From Enoplolaimus lenunculus (taxonomy: Eukaryota; Nematoda; Enoplea; Enoplida; Thoracostomopsidae): DNA of 64,000 nucleotides. Location of the stretch: assembly GCA_030248215.1 (NCBI GenBank), contig JASANG010002607.1, positions 1-64,000 of the forward strand, read 5' to 3'. The position numbers and the translations under genes were made by a program. This document shows positions 47,155 to 60,900 of this stretch, one piece after another (positions within the stretch are counted from its first letter, which is position 1; the number at the start of each line of letters is the position of its first letter). Under the pieces are notes generated by a model. The model was given only the letters and a program-made list of their open reading frames with translations. It was not told the DNA's origin and did no database searches.

Positions 47155-47879
47155 CTTCCATCCGTGGCGAGTACGGGGGTCCTAGCAATATTTGTTGTGG
47201 TTGTTGTTGTTGTTGATGATGATGATGTGACAATATTTCCCGTGTTCTGTTTCTGCTGGTGCTGTAAAGTCACCGTTGGCGCACTTGGAACAACAAATAC
47301 ACCAGTGTTGGTATTGACTGCTAATGCAGTACTCGAACCTAGACTGGACACCGCTGATTGGTCGCGTGTTCGATCGATTATAGCAACTTGCGTCACCTGA
47401 CCATTTGTTAGCGCGGCCTGACAAACAGGAACTGCAATTGCAGTCATAGAAGGTGGTCCTGAAGGTATCGGAAACGGCCCTCGCCGCGGTGCACATTGAT
47501 CCATTGCATGAGACTCCACTAGATTATTACGAACTTGAAGTCCAAGTTGCTGGAAACACGCGGGACCTTGAAGCGGAGGCTGTTGAACCAGCAACGGCCG
47601 CTGATTTCTAGCAAAAATTACGTTGTTCATACGTACTCTACCATCACTGCAATCAGGACTCAACAACAACTGCTGTGGTGGTTGCGGTGGCCGATGCAGT
47701 TGTTGATGTTGTTCAGGTCGCATTGCACAAGGAAAGCGCGCTTGATTTAACGGTGATCTATGCAAAAACAATTGCGGTGGCAGTGGTGGACGTGGTAACT
47801 GCCCTATTTCAGTCGTTTGGCTATTGAAACCGCCCGAGCTGAAGGTCACAAAATGGTGTCCAGACGGTTCGAAGTTCAT
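47155..47879 (-). CDS. Probable first coding exon of the SENP-like gene (Q/P-rich)
   Basis: It starts at ATG 47879 immediately after an upstream in-frame stop and runs 241 codons plus two bases to a good GT donor at 47154. It is rich in Gln, Pro, Ser and Thr, with PPQPPQQLLL and a Ser/Thr run encoded by TGT/GAT triplets. It lies on the same strand, 2.7 kb upstream of the first certain SENP exon. Its phase (2) does not fit that exon's acceptor (which needs phase 1), so a short linking exon must exist that I did not find, or this is a separate gene. Confidence 0.55.
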
Positions 47880-48908
47880 TTAGTTTTCATTAGCATAGCC
47901 GTGCTTATAAATCGAATTCATGCTGAAAGTCACATACTTACTAACTAGAGATGTACCGGAGCCAATCCCCGGCAACAGCACTGTAGTCGGGGAGCTACGG
48001 TGTGGTGGACATCGCCAGAAAAATTCTAATTTCTTTTTATGGTGCTGCTTCCACTTGAATTCGTTGCGAATTTTGAATGAATTTATGGTTGAAATATATA
48101 CAGCGACTACTGTGAAACTTTTAGAAACCCTGGCGCGGGACAGTTCTACTACTTGGCCGTCAATTGTCTTTTGACACGTTTTTGTCGAAAAATGAAACGG
48201 TAGAATCGAAGCAACACCTTCTACATTGAAGATTACGCTTAAAATTTAGCCCCTGCAAAGTAACCGTTTGCAACAGCACCGGTACCGTGGCTTTCGCCGC
48301 GGTCCCGGGGCCAGACCCTGACTCGTTTCTATTCGAAACCCAATAAACCCCACAAAGAAACAAATTAAAATGTTGTACAAGACTAGCTTTCGCTTTGCTT
48401 CAGCCAAGGAACGATGTTTATTGACTACAGCAGCAGGAATCCTGGAAAATGACACTGATATACGAAAGTAAATCACTAGCTACGTTCCTACGTACTTTCT
48501 ATCTAGGTGTCTCACAGAAAAAGTTACCACTAGTAGCTTAAAATTTTACCGCAGACTTCACCAACCATAAAAACCCGTATTCGTTCAAACATGATTTGTT
48601 GTCCAATACCGCATGTGCTAAAACTTTTCCAAAAACAATAAGTCTGTTCCAACGTCATTTCAAAAAAGTTCTTCCGAACGTTACCGGATTCATCTTTTTC
48701 AGGACGAAATCGGGATCCCACTGTTCAATTTCTAAAACGGAACCCGAACTCATGTTGCCAACAGGGTTGGTTTCAGTGGCGGATCCAGGATCTCAAAATG
48801 GGGGGAAATTTAACATGTAATAAGCTTAATTTTGACCAAGACACAAACCACGAACTATTGCCATTAAATTGACAGACATGTATATACTCATGTTTCAACA
48901 AATGCAAA
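47880..48908. other. No gene recognised
   Basis: It would hold the promoter and 5' UTR of the minus-strand gene at its left end. Open frames at 48160-48476 (minus) show no family resemblance; some GC-rich text near 48280 looks repeat-like. Confidence 0.4.
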
Positions 48909-50030
48909 GACGTTCTGGTTTCAAAATGGTACTAAGAGCACATTACTATTTTACCAAGTGTATAGTATAAAAGATTTACAACACACCTGATAATACTGCA
49001 AAAGCGTCAACTGTGCAATTAAAAAGAATAGCATCATTGTTTACGCCTCCCATGGGCAGTCGTACGAGACTATCTCAAGGGGAGGTTTTCTTTGAGGCTA
49101 TAGTTTTTGTTGGTATCCCCATTGATTCAGCCCCACCCTACTTTTATTTACAGTGTTCTTTGTTCCAGGATCTTCATGTTTTGCAAAAAAGACAAAATTT
49201 TAAGAATATATTGATAAAAATTTTGCATGATAAAGAAAGGAATACAAACCACGAAAGGTTTTGAACTATGTTGAACGTATGCTAATAAGTTCAGGCGCAG
49301 CGACTGGACCCTCAACTTTCGTTTTTTGTACTTTTTGTGGCTCTGCGATCCCAACGAACCCGGACAATGTGCACGAAATTTTCCATACTGTCGCTCGCAG
49401 TATTTGGAACAACAAAAACGTCACTATGGCAAACCAAGATTTACTTTATATTTTTTCAAAATAGTACGAAAATATACGTTGCGTCCCACGTATAGAACAG
49501 GACCGGAACGTTTTCCTGCGGGACTGTAATACAGTATCAAACTCAAGTTATAAGTAAACTAATTTTTGCTTTTAGGCTTAGGCTTACGCGGGATCGCAGA
49601 GCCACAAAAAGTACAAAAAACGAGGGTTGAGGGTCCAGTCGCTGCGCCTGAACTTAGCATACGTTCAACATAGTTCAAAACCTTTCGTGGTTTGTATTCC
49701 TTTCTTTATCATGCAAAATTTTTATCAATATATTCTTAAAATTTTGTCTTTTTTGCAAAACATGAAGATCCTGGAACAAAGAACACTGTAAATAAAAGTA
49801 GGGTGGGGCTGAATCAATGGGGATACCAACAAAAACTATAGCCTCAAAGAAAACCTCCCCTTGAGATAGTCTCGTACGACTGCCCATGGGAGGCGTAAAC
49901 AATGATGCTATTCTTTTCAATTGCACAGTTGACGCTTTTGCAGTATTATCAGGTGTGTTGTAAATCTTTTATACTATACACTTGGTAAAATAGTAATGTG
50001 CTCTTAGTACCATTTTGAAACCAGAACGTC
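48909..50030. repeat. Long inverted repeat, ~445-bp arms, 236-bp spacer
   Basis: The arms 48909-49353 and 49590-50030 are near-perfect inverses (coordinates sum to 98939) and start GACGTTCTGG / end CCAGAACGTC. They contain identical 83-codon frames (49013-49264 + and 49675-49926 -). The spacer carries TTTAGGCTTAGGCTTACG next to its right border. It could be a fold-back transposon or a small palindromic duplication. Confidence 0.85.
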
Positions 50031-50600
50031 TAACTTATGGCCGACAAGTTGTTTTGCCCAAGAACTTTCAAACTTCTCTGTAGCCCATTTAGATTTATAT
50101 TAACAGGAATGTTCGAGCGTGAAAACAGACTGATGACAATACTAAATCGACTAAAAACCAGTAGAACACTACTTCTATACGGAAGCGAAAATTCAGCGTC
50201 AGACAATAGGTTAAAATATTGTATTTTTGGGAGGGGTGTTTTTACTGATAAATGTAGGACTATTCAGAGTTAAATATCACACAAACTTGAATACACGAAC
50301 CGCAGCCTAAAATGAAAGTCATTGGTCAAGCCTGATTTTTGCAGAAATCGAAATAAAAAACAGGATTTTTCTATTTGATTATCCTCAATTCAACACTAAT
50401 TTAATACGCTCATCAACATAACAAACAAAATCAACAATAATTTAGTTTTATTTGAAAAATTCATATAAACCTTGCGCGTGTTTATCAAATCCGGAGATCG
50501 ATTTTCAGCCGAAGCCAGAGGCAGATCTGCGGTTGTACGTTGTTGATGATTATTTAAGTAATATAAAACTAGCTGAACACAAAAATGACTATTTCTGGTA
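50031..50600. other. No gene recognised
   Basis: The open frame at 50037-50273 (+) begins MADKLFCPRTF but resembles no known family and has no supporting exons. Confidence 0.4.
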
Positions 50601-50855
50601 CACTGTAAATTCCAAATGAGTTGATTAATCAATTCAACTAGCGAGTTGGTTATTTCTGAATTTATATCAGTAAACATTAACTCACTCTGAATTGAGCTGA
50701 TTCTCCCTCTGAGTAGAGATGACTCTGGGTGAGTTGATTAATTATAACTCAAAATGAATTGAATCAACTTAAAATTCTGAGTTCTGATAGTTCTAACTCA
50801 GACTCAGTGATTCAACTCATTCTGAGTTAAAATCAACTCACTGAAATTTACAGTG
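50601..50855. mobile_element. MITE with CACTGTAAATTCC termini and TA flanks
   Basis: CACTGTAAATTCCAAATGAG is inverted at the right as CACTGAAATTTACAGTG. TA lies on both sides, as in Tc1/mariner-type insertions. The inside is a mosaic of AACTCA/TGAGTT words. Same family as 24405-24635. Confidence 0.8.
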
Positions 50856-51995
50856 TATTTCAATATAACAGAACCAAGAACTGAAACCATCAGCCTTGAC
50901 AGCTTCTCTTCGGTAAATATTCCACTCGAACTTTTCCCTTGCAACATACAGCCTACGAAGTTTTTTTGTATTCACCCAAAACCAGAACACAGAAAATATT
51001 ACACAATACAGATACATTCCATTATAATTATATGTGAATGAATTTGGTATATGACAAATAACAGCATAAACGGTCGTAATTTTTATATAAAAACACGATG
51101 AATTTCACTACCATAACACTGTTTGAAGTGCTAGCAAAATCAACTGGAACCAGAGGTCGATTTTTCTGCTGTATCCGGTGGCGGCAGACTACCGGCGGAA
51201 CTCCGTTAGCAGTATTCAATGCTGTTACTTGTCATGAATACATTAGCCAGACAATTTGCGTAGTATCAAATTTGTACATAATATACTTGCACGTAAAACT
51301 AAGGCACAAAGGTTCATTGTACAATACACCAAAACAAGAATTATTATCAAAGTCTCTAAAAATACAGCGATACACATGACCTCTCATTAGCATTCAATTA
51401 AGAGTGGCTCTATATAATACTTTTTGGCAGAAAACGTCATAACCTCAGGTTAATCGGAAATTTTAAAAACTTTCGAGTGTTGTTAACCTTAGGTTATGAT
51501 ATTTTCTGTGAAACCTCGTGACATTTTATTGTGAAAGAGTTAAAATAATCAAAAAGTACAGCGTCACCGAACCAGCGTCTATCGCTCAACTAAAGATAGC
51601 AATTGCGCCCTGTTTCTTTTCCATGCTCAATTCTTTGTCCTATAAAAACAATTATCCACCTTACCCATGTTAACTATAACGGTCTGCCAATTAAGACTAA
51701 ACATAAGCTTAAATAATAGCCTATTCGTCATTCCAAACTTAAAAGCCTAAGCCTTTCGGTGCCTAAGTCCAGCAGTCTCCCAATGTTAAACCAAACAAGC
51801 CCGTATAACTCACACGGGGCATACAATTTCTATTAGTGCAAATAAAAAATAACCAGCAGCCAGCAAAAACACTCAAGAATATCAGCTCTCATCCAAATTA
51901 TATTTACAATGAAAAACTCAATCTGTGTAATATGCTTCATCGGTTTAGCTGCATTTAACGGCCACGTCCAAAAAAGGACGTAGTACACAAGTTGA
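50856..51995. other. Downstream flank of the CLIP-like gene; no gene recognised
   Basis: A hairpin with inverted CATAACCTCAGGTTAA / TTAACCTTAGGTTATG lies at 51440-51500, and degenerate AAGCCTAAGCC words at about 51690-51780. The frame at 51098-51379 overlaps CCGGCGGAA-type repeat text. Confidence 0.4.
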
Positions 51996-54900
51996 TCAAA
52001 ACGTCTCAGTATCGCCTTTGCAGTTTTCAGACGTGTGACCAAACACTGAAACAAAACAAAAATAATTTCTGGCAATGATTATAGACTTCAAACCAAAAAT
52101 ATTATGGTAAGCCGTACATACATTCATCATACATTATCAGTATCAAATTATTGGCATAAAACCACGTGAATAGCATAGCTACTACATCGCCTTTAACCTA
52201 AGCCCATATTCTCAAACGTGTGAGTTCAGCACCTATCACCAGTTGGCGATAGGTCTTGAACGTTGAAGCACTTGAATGGTGCGGTTGAAATTCAGTCCAT
52301 TTTTCACAATATTTGACTTGTCCTACTTCTGTGCAATAATTTATCATCTGCAATTGCGTCAGTTCGTCAAACTAGAGATAGATGTTATACATATTTGAGC
52401 ATATGGACAATTAGTTAAATATGCTGGCAGCAACCACACCTAAAGGAACGATTACCACACTGCAGGGATCGATTTAACATAAACGAGAGACAACCTAAGT
52501 TTTGTTGGGCCATCCATCCACTGAATAAAATAATATTATAGCTTACTTTCACACGTTTCACAGTAATCACGTTTGCTTTTGCGTTTCCCTCTGTGCTGTG
52601 AATGAAGATATGGGTCGATTGCTTCTTGACTCGGGCACTGATCGGTATCGTGTATGTCGAACTCTTCACAATAGTCGCAGTATAATCGAGGCGGTCGCTT
52701 CTTTTGTAGACCTTTCCTAAAATTATCGAAAAATCAAAATCCTATCAGAAACTATTTTCAACAAACCCTGAATTAAATAATGTAAAGCTATCTTCAATAT
52801 CGCGTACCTTATCAGAGACAAACAGAAAACGCTGGAAGGAGAATTGAATTCAAAGCAGTCCACTTTTCGCAAACGATAGCGTTCCAACTTACTTCTTTAC
52901 AAATCCTAACACCTAAGTTGCATAAACAACAAATCCTGAATGCTCCAATATTTATGGTCTCGCTAACGAGTAAACAGGGCCATACGAGATTGGCAACTGT
53001 AATTTAAAAAATATTGCTACTGCTGTCCGCTATATCAAATACAACATTAAACAATATGATAGAATTACGTCAAGTCCAGCCCATCCAACTTGGGCCTGTT
53101 TGAATCGTCAATTTTGTACAGCAATTCTTGATTCCGTTTTTGTAGGTCGACAATCACAGAATTCAAAAAATCAACCTGAAGAATCATTAAATTATATAAA
53201 TTCTTCAACGCAAAGTGCTAAAAAATATCGTTACGAAAGAAAATAACTCTGGCCCCAATGCTGAAAACTAAACAAGACACAATGCATACATAACGGCAAA
53301 AATACAACAAAAACACTCCTTCCTGCTGACAGAAATTATACTATGTAATATTGAATGCATCCTTGGTTAATCAACTCTAACTCAAGTAACGCTGCTACAT
53401 AACTAAACTCATTAATTTACCTGTTGCTTGTATGGAAGGTTTTCAGCGCACCTTGAACATTTTTGACTAGAACCTAGAACAGAAGACACCAAATTTAAAC
53501 CTGAACAAAATTATTGTTAAAAAGTATCCCCGAAACGTGCAATATATAGCCTTTTCCAGAATGAAGCTTTTACAATATGCCGCAAACAAAAACATAATGG
53601 AGCTAACTAGAGCCCATATTCTCAAATGTGTATAACACTTATCGCCAGTTAGCAACACAGGTTTTTAAACTGACGACTCCTGTCACTGCACATCTTAAAT
53701 TTTTTACAGAAGCAGGGCACATTAAATGCGAAAAATGTGGCGAATTTCGAACCTCACTATTCTCTGGTTGAAAAGTTACATGACCTATGTATCACCAACT
53801 GGTGATAGGTGCTACAATGGTGATAGGGAGTACACATTTTCGAAAATACACACAAAAATGTAACTCCAAAAACATGAATATGCAAACCACCCAAAACAGC
53901 ATGGCATATATTTTGCACCAACGTGCGTATTGTTTACAGGTTACCCCAGCTCAATTGTACGTTGGGATGTTCCTAAATGAACGTAATGACTTGCATGTCC
54001 GATTACAATACTAACGAAACTTCTTGCGACGTTCTAATCGACTTCGGATTCCGGCTGAAATTCCGGCAACTTATCCGTTCCGAATTCAATTCCGAAGATT
54101 CTAAGCACAAGGAACCTGAAAAATTACATTAGACCTAGGCTATGATAGATCTGTCATGAAACTTATCGAAAGTAAAAAATCTTAATTTATTTTTAGTTTT
54201 TCAGGGTAAAAACTGCCCCACCTAAAAACTGTCCCTCTGAAACATTTTTATCGATAAATTCTGTCCGCTCTTGATAAATTCTGTCCCCCTTCCCAGTTTC
54301 GCCTGATAATTGTGCCCCCCCAAAACTTGCCTAGATAATTATGGATTTATCTTAAATCTTAATAAGCGATAAAGTGGACTTCAAACAAAGGTGATCGCAA
54401 GTATGGTAAAGTACAAATTAAGTAATTCCATATAGTGAAATTTTTTACGGCATTCTTGGGTGGGTGGCTCCCAATTTGGGGGCATGGAGAACAAAGTCAG
54501 AAACAGTGTTTGTGCGTCAAAGTGTCCAGTTTCAATATTCTGTATAACGTACAACTTTCTTGCGCTGTTAATATTGACTGAATCCAGAGGTTTTCCTGGA
54601 AAACAACTGTTTTATATGACTCATATAAACCATAACCAAAATATTACATGGAAAATAACGTAGTATTGTTTTTAACGCTAAATTTTCATAAACTTTTTCC
54701 TGCATAAAGCGCACTTTAAGCCACTAATTGCAACCTACGCACGATCAAAAATTTATTAAAGCAATCGCATAATTTATTACTGAACTAAGTTTCAGTAATT
54801 TTTAGAAGCTCATTGTTCATAATTTGCCAAAAAACTGAAAATTCCGACTTTTGCATCTTTCAATGCCGGAACAGGAATTGCGGTGGAACCCTAAACGTCC

Positions 54901-57900
54901 CAAATCTAAACCAATAAGGTAATTCTACCTCTCGACTCAGGAGAACAGCCATCATCGTCATATCCCGTACCGGACCCGGAATTTCGACCAGAGTCATGGG
55001 CGTCGCCATTTGTTGCCTGTGCTTGTTCATTAGCGGTAGCACGAGCTTTCTCGAGCTGTAACTCAAGCTCACAACAGCGTTCTTGAAGCTTGAACGTGTC
55101 CAATTCGTAGGCTTCTATTGTTTGAGATAGAGGGCGTTGCTGTCCAAGAGATGACTGCTAAACAACAAATATACAAACCCTAGGACGGCGCTATGCTTTC
55201 TGACATTAATACCATTTGATGCCGCCCAGTGTTATCCGGCACCATACGACAACACGCGTGAATCGCACGGTACTTCACAACGGTTCGTAAACAGATATTT
55301 TTGAACAACTAGTACAGCGCAACCCTTATAGTGGTAGACACAAAAAATGGTGGGAAAGATGCGATGAAGGAATAACAACCCCAATATGAGTTCCGTACGT
55401 AACTGAACATTTATGCACTTACTACAAGGCGCAAATAGTCCTTTGAGGAGATTTTGTACCCAATCCAAAAATAATGCTAAAAAACTGCGTACAACCTAGA
55501 GTACGTTGATTCCAATCGCATATTCGACCGAGTTGGTTCAATTAATATTACACCAAACAACCAATATCAAACTTTCATCAGCACAGGTAGAGCTCTAAAA
55601 ACGAACTATAGCATAAGCGACAGGACTACTTACTACTGTCAAATGGCTGTTATTCTTGAGTAAAACTTCGGTATCGTTCTTTGATTGTTGAAATTCTAAT
55701 TGCTCAATGCGTGACTGGAGCACCCGGCGTTCATTGGCGAACTGCGACCGAGCATTAAATTCCCTAAATAAACCAAATTGTTCAAACTAAACAAACACAG
55801 TCTTTTACCTTAGATTCTAAGCTTAGAGCGCAACGGGATTTAAAAATGTTTAACACTGAACCGGAAAGTAAAATATACACGGATCGAAAACCTTATTATC
55901 TGATTAACTCATTTACAAATAGCAAAAACATGTAGAGAGCGCCGTACGAATATAAAACGGATATCTAAAAATAAATTTAAATAGTCCGCGTCTGCGATCT
56001 AGATATGTAAGGAAGGCGTATGGACCTGAAAATTATCATTTCAAATAGCCTTTTGTTCAAGCCATGGCACGCCTATTACTAAATGCGATAAAAAATTACA
56101 GCTGCACTGCCACTTACTGTAATTTCACAACTTCGAGTTCACCTTCCAACTGCACAACCTTGTCTTTAAGCTGAAAGTTCAAAAAATAGAAACCAAGCAG
56201 TCACATTTCGAATATGCGGTACATATATCTGGTATAGCAAAATATTACCACTAAGTTTTACAGTTTCGAAGTTTGTGTGTAGCATCTATGACAAGTTCAT
56301 AATAGGCCTTGAAACTTTAGAATGAAATGAGTACAGACGACTCGATGATGGGCGGCGACCCGATGATGGGCGGCGACCCGATGATGGGCGGCGGCTCGAT
56401 GAAATGTTGCCCACTTTACAACACCAAGAAGTTATGTGCGTAATCTATAGCTTGTTACTGAAAACATTAAATACAAACACACTAATTTGCGCAAATTTTT
56501 TAACGATTTTCTTCGTTGGTGATTTTGTGCCGATATCCATTCAATAACAACTGCTCAATTGTTAGCAGGCGAAGTAAACGAAAAGCCTAGTGTCAAATTT
56601 CACACCAAAATGCTTACAACTTGTTTATCGCTGGATTCTGTTTGCGCTAAGATTTCCTGCTGCTGCAAATTAGCTATCACAGACTGCAATTCAATCAATG
56701 CGGTGTTGTTTGCGTCTCTAGAAGCAACGACGAAACATACATAAAATACGGCCATGTTACAGGTTCACGAACCTCACATTATCAATATTATTTTTCATTG
56801 ACACTCAAAAAACATAGTGATAAAATAACGACATATCAGAGTCAACGAAATCGAAAATTTGTTTTTTGGGTTTGACGAAAAATTTTGCGTCAATATTGCG
56901 ATATTTTAAAAATTACCGCACGGCCCCGTGAAATTTTTGTTCTCTTTGAAACCAAGCTAAAATAGGCGCAGATAGAAAGCATCAACAAAACTAACAATTT
57001 TCGCTGCAACTCCGCATTTTCTTCAAGCCATCGACGGCCTTCTTCAGCGTCGGCTTTGAGTTCTGCGATAGTTGACTCAAAATCCAATGCTGATTGGGTT
57101 GCCTGAAAAATAAAATTAAATTCAATATACGCTACTAGATACACATACACTTGGCGATGATCAGCAAAAAGGCAAAGGCTAACACGTCCAAATTGTTGTA
57201 CGTAGAACTACAATTGCCCAAGTAAACAATAAAAACAACTATGCAACGTCGATAACGGTACAAGAAGAATCGTACTGCACAGCACGGACAGAACCAACAA
57301 AAGCAGTATCATCCCGGATATTATAAACCGAACTTCTACGACTCAGCATGCTGTGCTCAAAGTAAACGGCGATAAGAGTACCTCTTACAGGTTTTTTAAA
57401 AAGCGATGTGGCATTTTAATTTCAGTGGTTTTTTGAAACATTATGGATTTTTTAAATGTTGAAAAACGTAAAATAACGAACGATAGGGTGGCGCTATATT
57501 CGTCGACCGGTGCCGTCCGTCACCCGTACGGCGTCGTCCGTCGACGTCCGGGTGCCGTGCGTCACCCGTTCGACGCCATTTGTCATCCGTACAGCTCCGT
57601 CCGTTGCCGTCTGTCACTGCGCGGTATCATACGTGTGTAATTTCCGTGATGGCGCCGTCTGTTACCGTGACGGTACCGTGCGGGTGACGCACGGTGACGG
57701 ACGGAGCCGGATGATGACGGACTGGCGACGGACGATACCGCGCGGGTGACGGACGATGTTGAACGGGTGACCGACGGCGCTGGACGGGTGACCGACGGCG
57801 CTGGACGGGTGACCGACGGCGCTGGACGGGTGACCGACGGCGCTGGACGGGTGACCGACGGCGCTGGACGGGTGACCGACGGCGCTGGACGGGTGACCGA

Positions 57901-60900
57901 CGGCGCTGGACGGGTGACCGACGGCGCTGGACGGGTGACCGACGGCGCTGGACGGGTGACCAACGGCGCTGGACGGGGGCCCAACGGCGCTGGACGGGTG
58001 ACCGACGGCGCTGGACGGGTGACCGACGGCGCTGGACGGGTGACCGACGGCGCTGGACGGGTGACCGACGGCACTGGACGGGTGACCGACGGCACTGGAC
58101 GGGTGACCGACGGCACTGGACGGGTGACGGACGGCGCCGGACGGGTGACGGACGGCGCCGGACTGGTGACGGACGGCGCCGGACTGGTGACGGACGGCGC
58201 CGGACTGGTGACGGACGGCGCCGGACTGGTGACGGACGGCGCCGGAAGGGTGACAGACGCCAGACGAGTGACGGACAGCGCCGGACGTCAACAAACGCAT
58301 AGCGCAATCCTTACTTGAAAGAATACGTATGCAGAGATTACGTAGAATTCAAGCTACAATCTTTTCCATAACAAACCTACATCTTAAGGGTGAACATTTA
58401 CTAACCGCGAGCCGTAATATATATCGAACTAAATAACAACAGCACCTGGCACGTAACAAAATTGGCGGGATTGACGTTAAGCACTAGCAAATTACTCATT
58501 GAACAACTATGTTATCATTACTTTTTGACTATTTTCATCCATGGTTGACTGAAGCTTAACGTTGTCATCCCGTAGTTTATGGCAATCGTTTTTAACGTCA
58601 GCAAGTTCAGTTTCAAACGAGACACACTTTTGACTTAACGCTGCGTACTCACTTTTCAACTGTAAAAGGACAACGATTATGTAACATTCTGAATAACAAC
58701 AATAAAACTACTCAAACATGGAGCCGACTGTAAAATTAAAGCGAAAAATAAACAAAAACACTACAAGACTAAAAACAAATCGAGTGTATAAACTACAAGC
58801 AGAATAGTGATTTCAATTGTATCCTGTATTGTAACGGAAAACACGTGTGATACATTTAGAAATCCAAACGAAGTCATGCTACCGAGAAACGGTCCCGATG
58901 CCGAATATACGTTTTGTCCAAACGTACATATTCGGGCAAAAGCTAAAATCGAAACTGGTTTGGTGCAGCGGTAACTGAATACAAAACACAAGAATAGCTT
59001 AACAAACCACAAACGCGCTAAAACGTGTGCAGAACATAATTACACGCATACTCCATTTAAGACACTACACAGAAACACACAAAATAAAAAATATCCCTTA
59101 GGGTTGCGCTATAATTCATTGAGCCGGACGCCGGCTTAGCGCTGCCGCACGCCGCCGCACGGCGGCACGCGGTAATTTTGAATAAAACGTTTTACAGCGG
59201 CGCGCGGCGAGTATAGCGCAACCCTAAATCACTCACTCTGCAATTTTCTTCAGTTAAACTTGTCACTAATTCATCGGTAGTTTTCGTATGAGACTCATTC
59301 AGCGCATCGATTTCAGCTTTTAATTTTTCAATTTCAACCTAAAAACAATAAATTTAACAGTGGCTAATATGACGTCCAAGATCAAAAAATGTTTAAGTTT
59401 AAGAATAACAGACTACACCATGGCCCGATTGTGTAAAACTGAGCAGTTTTTAGAAAGTCAGTTTTTCGATATACCCGAAAAACCCAGCACACCATTTAAC
59501 AATATTGGCCCCTATTATTCTCAAATGCATAGATCACTATCACTAGTTACCGATATGTTTTCAAACTGGAAAACTGCTTCAATTTAGATGTCTTTATTGG
59601 CAGAGAAGTAAAACAAGTTAAATGAGAAAACTGCGTTGAATTTAGAACCTCACTATTCACTGGTGCGAAACTTACAAGAGCTTTCACCAACTGGTGATTG
59701 GTGCAACACACATTTCAGAATACGGCCGTTGCCTGAATTATACCTTTAACTGCTCATTTTCAGTCGAAATGTTTGATTGTTCCAACTTCAACGAACTAAT
59801 TGTGTCTTCGCTTGATTTAGAATCCGTTTGCATACGTTCACAACACAATTCAAGCTCAGAAATGCGCGATGTCAGCGTATTTTTCTCCGCGGAAAGCTGG
59901 GAATTACCTTCAGTCTATAAATGCAAAAATAGTCAGAACGAACAAACTACCTTCGAGGTCCGACGCTGATTCAATTTTCAAACTGACGAAACCCTGCAAA
60001 ACGAACGATGCAGAGCTCAAATGGGCGCCTACTGAGCACTGCAAACAGCAAATGATTTGTTGAAGCCTCCTAAATCTATGAAATCAGTAAAATTGTGGAG
60101 CGTATCATCTTCTGGTTCGAAAGTTACAGGACCTATTGCCAACCGGTGACATGTGCTACACAGATTTTACAAAAATGTGCAATAATCTCCACTTAATTTT
60201 GTTAACCATGTTCAAATAGGCGCTGCTACTTTTATTCAACAATTACTAAATTCAAAGTTTCTCGCAATCAGAGGCTAGAAAATGCCCAACCTTCCGTTCG
60301 CGCTTTTGACTTTTCAAAATAGTCAGGGGATGGCTTGCGGGTTACTTTTTTAAAAGTATATTTATGACATTTTAAGGTTATAGCTATACCAGATGAGTAA
60401 TCGTATCATTTAAACATTTCGCTGCCGTTGAATGCATTTCTTGCGCAGTCTCAGATGCAGATTTTATCTGCGAAATTTCTGTTTCAAGTTGCGAAATTCC
60501 TAAAAACAAATAGAATCCCAACCGGCATATCATTTTACTGAAAGCAAGCGTTGCGCATCCTTATTAATGATAGAGGACTGTCTAATAAGCATAAACCTAA
60601 TCATTACAAGAAGCCTAAGCCTAAACGTAACTCTTATCCTAATCCTAAGTCTAGCCTTTCAGACTCTAAGTCCTTATGTCTCAAAGTAGACAGGTCTTTA
60701 TATCAACGTGGAACAAACATTGTATCAAAATGAACAAGTTACGTAAAAATTATACAATTTAAAAAATCTAATTAAAAACTAAAATTAAAGAAATTTTTGC
60801 TCACAGCGATTTTTCAAACTTATGAATCTCACTTTGGACACGACTTATAGAACAAACTTAGCGGTATTAAAAAACAACGAACTAATAGCTTTCAAAATTT

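Noticed and set aside
57583-58318. Four long ORFs (177-226 codons) on both strands
   Set aside because: They are translations of a 21-bp tandem array in an intron; several overlapping frames being open on both strands shows there is no selection for one protein.
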